8,459 nt of DNA. It comes from Fidelibacterota bacterium. GTDB taxonomy: Bacteria; Marinisomatota; SORT01. The position numbers were made by a program, and so were the translations under genes. The DNA lies in assembly GCA_022563775.1 (NCBI GenBank), contig JADFMS010000055.1, positions 1-8,459 of the forward strand, read 5' to 3'. The notes below the pieces were generated by a model, which saw only the letters and a list, made by a program, of their open reading frames with translations, was not told where the DNA came from and made no database searches. Shown here piece by piece: positions 6,569-8,459 of the stretch. Every line of letters starts with the position of its first letter. Position 1 is the first letter of the stretch.

Positions 6569-7810
6569 ATGAATATGAACCAGAGCACACATTCTCAAAG
6601 GAGGAAATGGTATAACACCGCCATTTTAGCCATTTCTGCGCTCTTAGCTATGGGACTCTGGTTTTCCGCTTCCGCTGTATTACCTCAATTGACAGAAGAA
6701 TGGGGCTTGAATGGCGCGCAAAAAGCATGGATGACCATGAGCGTTCAGATCGGTTTTGTTATCGGAGCGCTCTTAAGCGCCATATCGAATCTGTCCGACC
6801 GCATATCGGTACGAAAACTCTTCACCATAAGCGCACTTTTCGCTGCGCTCTTTAATATTGCCATTCCACTCCTTAATCCGAGTCCTGAAATCGCTATTTT
6901 TCTTCGATTTATGACAGGAATGTCTCTCGCGGGAGTTTATCCTCCCGGTATGAAACTGATGGCTACCTGGTGTAAAGACGACCTCGGATTGGGTATAGGG
7001 ATTCTCGTTGGAGCCATAACTATCGGCTCGGCGCTCCCTCATCTGCTCAATGCAATTCCGATTCTCGGCGCTGAGGGAATTCCTGAATGGAAAAATGTTC
7101 TTTATTTTTCATCGGGCTTGGCAGTGATAGGAGCAGTGCTTGCGCAGTTCTTTCTGAAAGCAGGTCCGTACCTTCGTCAAACGGCGCCGTTTGATTGGAG
7201 GTATATTAGCAAAGCGCTGTCGGACAGACCTACACGACTTGCAAATTTCGGTTATCTCGGTCATATGTGGGAGCTTTACGCAATGTGGACCTGGCTTCCC
7301 CTCTTTCTGATACTGAGTTACAGATCGGCAGGTTGGAGCGAGCAATCCGCGCGACTACTCGGATTCAGTGTCATAGCGATCGGCGGATTTGGGAGTATTC
7401 TTGCCGGTAAATTCGCCGACAGATTCGGAAGAACAAAGATAACTTCACTGAGTATGATAATCTCAGGCAGCTGCGCATTAGTGATAGGCTTTTTCTTTCA
7501 TAATCCGATGCTCTTAACAGTTATCGCGCTTATCTGGGGCTTCACCGTCGTAGCGGACAGCGCTCAATTCAGCGCTGCGGTAAGCGAACTCTCCGACCCG
7601 AGATATGTCGGTACGACGCTTGCGCTTCAAACAAGCATGGGATTTCTGTTAACGATGATCACGATTCGAATGATCCCATGGCTCTCTGAACTGATAGGCT
7701 GGAATCATGTATTCGCACTGCTTGCGTTAGGTCCTGCATTCGGTATTTGGAGCATGTTGAAACTCAGAACTCTTCCCGATGCTGTGAAGATGGCATCGGG
7801 TAACAGATAA
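6569..7810 (+). CDS. Major facilitator superfamily transporter, 12 transmembrane helices
   Basis: This 413-residue inner-membrane protein has the hydrophobic pattern of two six-helix halves. Helices are visible at about 17-37, 56-75, 86-103, 108-128, 143-163, 176-195, 226-250, 263-281, 293-310, 313-335, 347-369 and 379-397. The MFS loop motif between helices 2 and 3 appears as SNLSDRISVRK (73-83), and its counterpart in the second half as GKFADRFGRTK (280-290). A distinctive GHMWELYAMWTW (231-242) marks helix 7 of a particular MFS subgroup resembling CynX/sugar-type permeases. Substrate cannot be told. The ATG at 6569 was preferred, with AAGG at 6553-6556 as a poorly spaced ribosome site; a TTG at 6548 would add 7 residues but has none, and an ATG at 6575 is also possible. 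It probably forms a unit with the exported NTF2-like protein 18 bases downstream. Confidence 0.9.
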   Translation: MNMNQSTHSQRRKWYNTAILAISALLAMGLWFSASAVLPQLTEEWGLNGAQKAWMTMSVQIGFVIGALLSAISNLSDRISVRKLFTISALFAALFNIAIPLLNPSPEIAIFLRFMTGMSLAGVYPPGMKLMATWCKDDLGLGIGILVGAITIGSALPHLLNAIPILGAEGIPEWKNVLYFSSGLAVIGAVLAQFFLKAGPYLRQTAPFDWRYISKALSDRPTRLANFGYLGHMWELYAMWTWLPLFLILSYRSAGWSEQSARLLGFSVIAIGGFGSILAGKFADRFGRTKITSLSMIISGSCALVIGFFFHNPMLLTVIALIWGFTVVADSAQFSAAVSELSDPRYVGTTLALQTSMGFLLTMITIRMIPWLSELIGWNHVFALLALGPAFGIWSMLKLRTLPDAVKMASGNR

Positions 7811-7828
7811 TTTAGGAGAACAATCGTT

Positions 7829-8305
7829 ATGAATATTAGCTCAATACTGACAGTGATGTTAATATCTATGTCCATATCTTTCGGCAGCTCCGATGTGGCT
7901 TTCACTCAGATGGATATTGACGCCGAACGCAAAATACTTCTCGATACGGATTATGAATTCGCCCGGACTTCAGTCAAAAAAGGTCCCTCAGCAGCGTTTT
8001 ATCTTTATCTTGCCGATAATGCGATGCAGCTGCCCGAAGGGAGCCTGCCGATTTACGGTCGGACAGCGATTTATGAAACCATGAAAGGAGACCACTATGA
8101 CCTCCTTTGGACACCCGTTAAAGCGGAAGTTGCCCGTTCCGGCGAACTCGGCTGGACATGGGGGAAATATGTAGTGGTAATCCGAAACAGTGATGGAACG
8201 GAAACCAAAATGTACGGAAAGTATCTCAATATCTGGCGAAAACAAACCGACGGAAAGTGGAAAGTTATTGTCGATATGGGAAATGCGAGTCCTTCCCCGA
8301 ATTAG
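7829..8305 (+). CDS. Probably exported NTF2-like protein (DUF4440/SnoaL-type)
   Basis: The 158-residue protein begins with a hydrophobic stretch (5-18) that looks like a signal peptide lacking strong positive charge; cleavage could fall near residues 24-27. The rest has the cone-shaped NTF2-like layout. Helix DIDAERKILLDTDYEFA (29-45) opens it, followed by AFYLYLADNAMQLPEG (56-71) with the usual turn before PIYGRTAIYETM (74-85), and strands ending GELGWTWGKYVVVI (105-118) and YGKYLNIWRKQTDGKWKVIVDMGN (129-152). The GKW-K tail is characteristic of DUF4440. Such domains bind small molecules or act as simple isomerases or stress proteins; no catalytic assignment is possible. AGGAG (7814-7818) lies 10 bases before the ATG. 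It follows the MFS gene by 18 bases, which implies co-transcription and possibly a shared substrate. Function unknown. Confidence 0.8.
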   Translation: MNISSILTVMLISMSISFGSSDVAFTQMDIDAERKILLDTDYEFARTSVKKGPSAAFYLYLADNAMQLPEGSLPIYGRTAIYETMKGDHYDLLWTPVKAEVARSGELGWTWGKYVVVIRNSDGTETKMYGKYLNIWRKQTDGKWKVIVDMGNASPSPN

Positions 8306-8310
8306 AGTTC

Positions 8311-8337
8311 GTTAGCGGTCAGAGCTGCCGGGCTAAT
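8311..8337. repeat. Imperfect hairpin just after the NTF2-like gene
   Basis: TTAGC (8312-8316) pairs with GCTAA (8332-8336), extended inside by GG/CC after a small bulge. It has no T run, so it may be only a structured spacer. Confidence 0.25.
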
Positions 8338-8372
8338 TGACGCGTAACGACATAGTCTTTACACACCCCGTC

Positions 8373-8398
8373 TTTTGTCCCGAACAATCGGGACAAAA
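8373..8398. terminator. Perfect 11-base-pair hairpin, likely bidirectional transcript end or repeat arm
   Basis: TTTTGTCCCGA (8373-8383) and TCGGGACAAAA (8388-8398) form a perfect stem around ACAA. The stem ends in T/A runs on both strands, so it could terminate transcripts from either side. It lies 68 bases after the NTF2-like stop codon. Confidence 0.65.
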
Positions 8399-8402
8399 TC
8401 CA

Positions 8403-8427
8403 CCCCTCTTGATAGAGGGGAATTTTT
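8403..8427 (+). terminator. Rho-independent terminator
   Basis: CCCCTCT (8403-8409) and AGAGGGG (8414-8420) form a perfect 7-base-pair stem with loop TGAT, followed by AATTTTT (8421-8427). The GC-rich stem and T run fit an intrinsic terminator of the MFS/NTF2-like unit. The sequence also resembles dispersed intergenic repeats of the CCCCTCTT type. Confidence 0.7.
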
Positions 8428-8434
8428 CCTCCTC

Positions 8435-8452
8435 TCCCTATTAAGGAAGGGA
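8435..8452. repeat. Third hairpin at the window edge
   Basis: TCCCT (8435-8439) and AGGGA (8448-8452) form a 5-base stem with an 8-base loop. Together with the two hairpins before it this makes a tandem hairpin cluster cut by the end of the window. Confidence 0.45.
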
Positions 8453-8459
8453 TAAAGGC

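Overview
The window comes from a bacterial chromosome of moderate, slightly AT-rich composition. It holds two divergent gene groups separated by a repeat-bearing intergenic stretch of about 425 bases. Tentatively, it looks like an uncultivated or marine member of the FCB/Marinimicrobia-like bacteria. That rests on the unusual neighbourhood of a cyclic-2,3-diphosphoglycerate-synthetase-type NTPase next to carbamate kinase and succinyl-CoA synthetase, and on the repeat style. No rRNA or other phylogenetic marker is present to confirm it.

Left half (1-5385, minus strand): a five-gene operon-like run reads leftward from a promoter at about 5357-5385. The order is a DusB-type tRNA-dihydrouridine synthase (5311-4292), a RocA-type 1-pyrroline-5-carboxylate dehydrogenase (TTG start, 4280-2730), a COG2403/cPGS-type P-loop NTPase (2640-1327), a carbamate kinase ArcC (1330-377) and the start of the succinyl-CoA synthetase beta subunit SucC (380 to beyond the window edge). 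The last three genes are joined by two successive 4-base ATGA stop/start overlaps, so their translation is probably coupled. P5C dehydrogenase makes glutamate from proline/arginine catabolism, carbamate kinase can make ATP from carbamoyl phosphate, and succinyl-CoA synthetase makes ATP (or GTP) at the end of the 2-oxoglutarate branch. The set therefore suggests energy recovery from amino acids, with the cPGS-like protein as the unexplained member.

Middle (5386-5736): no gene is seen. This stretch holds a degenerate 25-base direct repeat, a perfect 9-base inverted repeat spanning about 160 bases and small hairpins. It looks like a dispersed non-coding repeat, possibly a decayed MITE-like element.

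Right half (5737-8459, plus strand): a class I SAM-dependent methyltransferase is broken by an apparent one-base frameshift in an A run at 6013-6016. After it come a promoter, a 12-helix MFS transporter (6569-7810) and, 18 bases downstream, a probably exported NTF2-like/DUF4440-type protein (7829-8305). The window ends in a cluster of strong hairpins (8373-8452) that includes a good intrinsic terminator and resembles a repeated intergenic element cut by the window edge.
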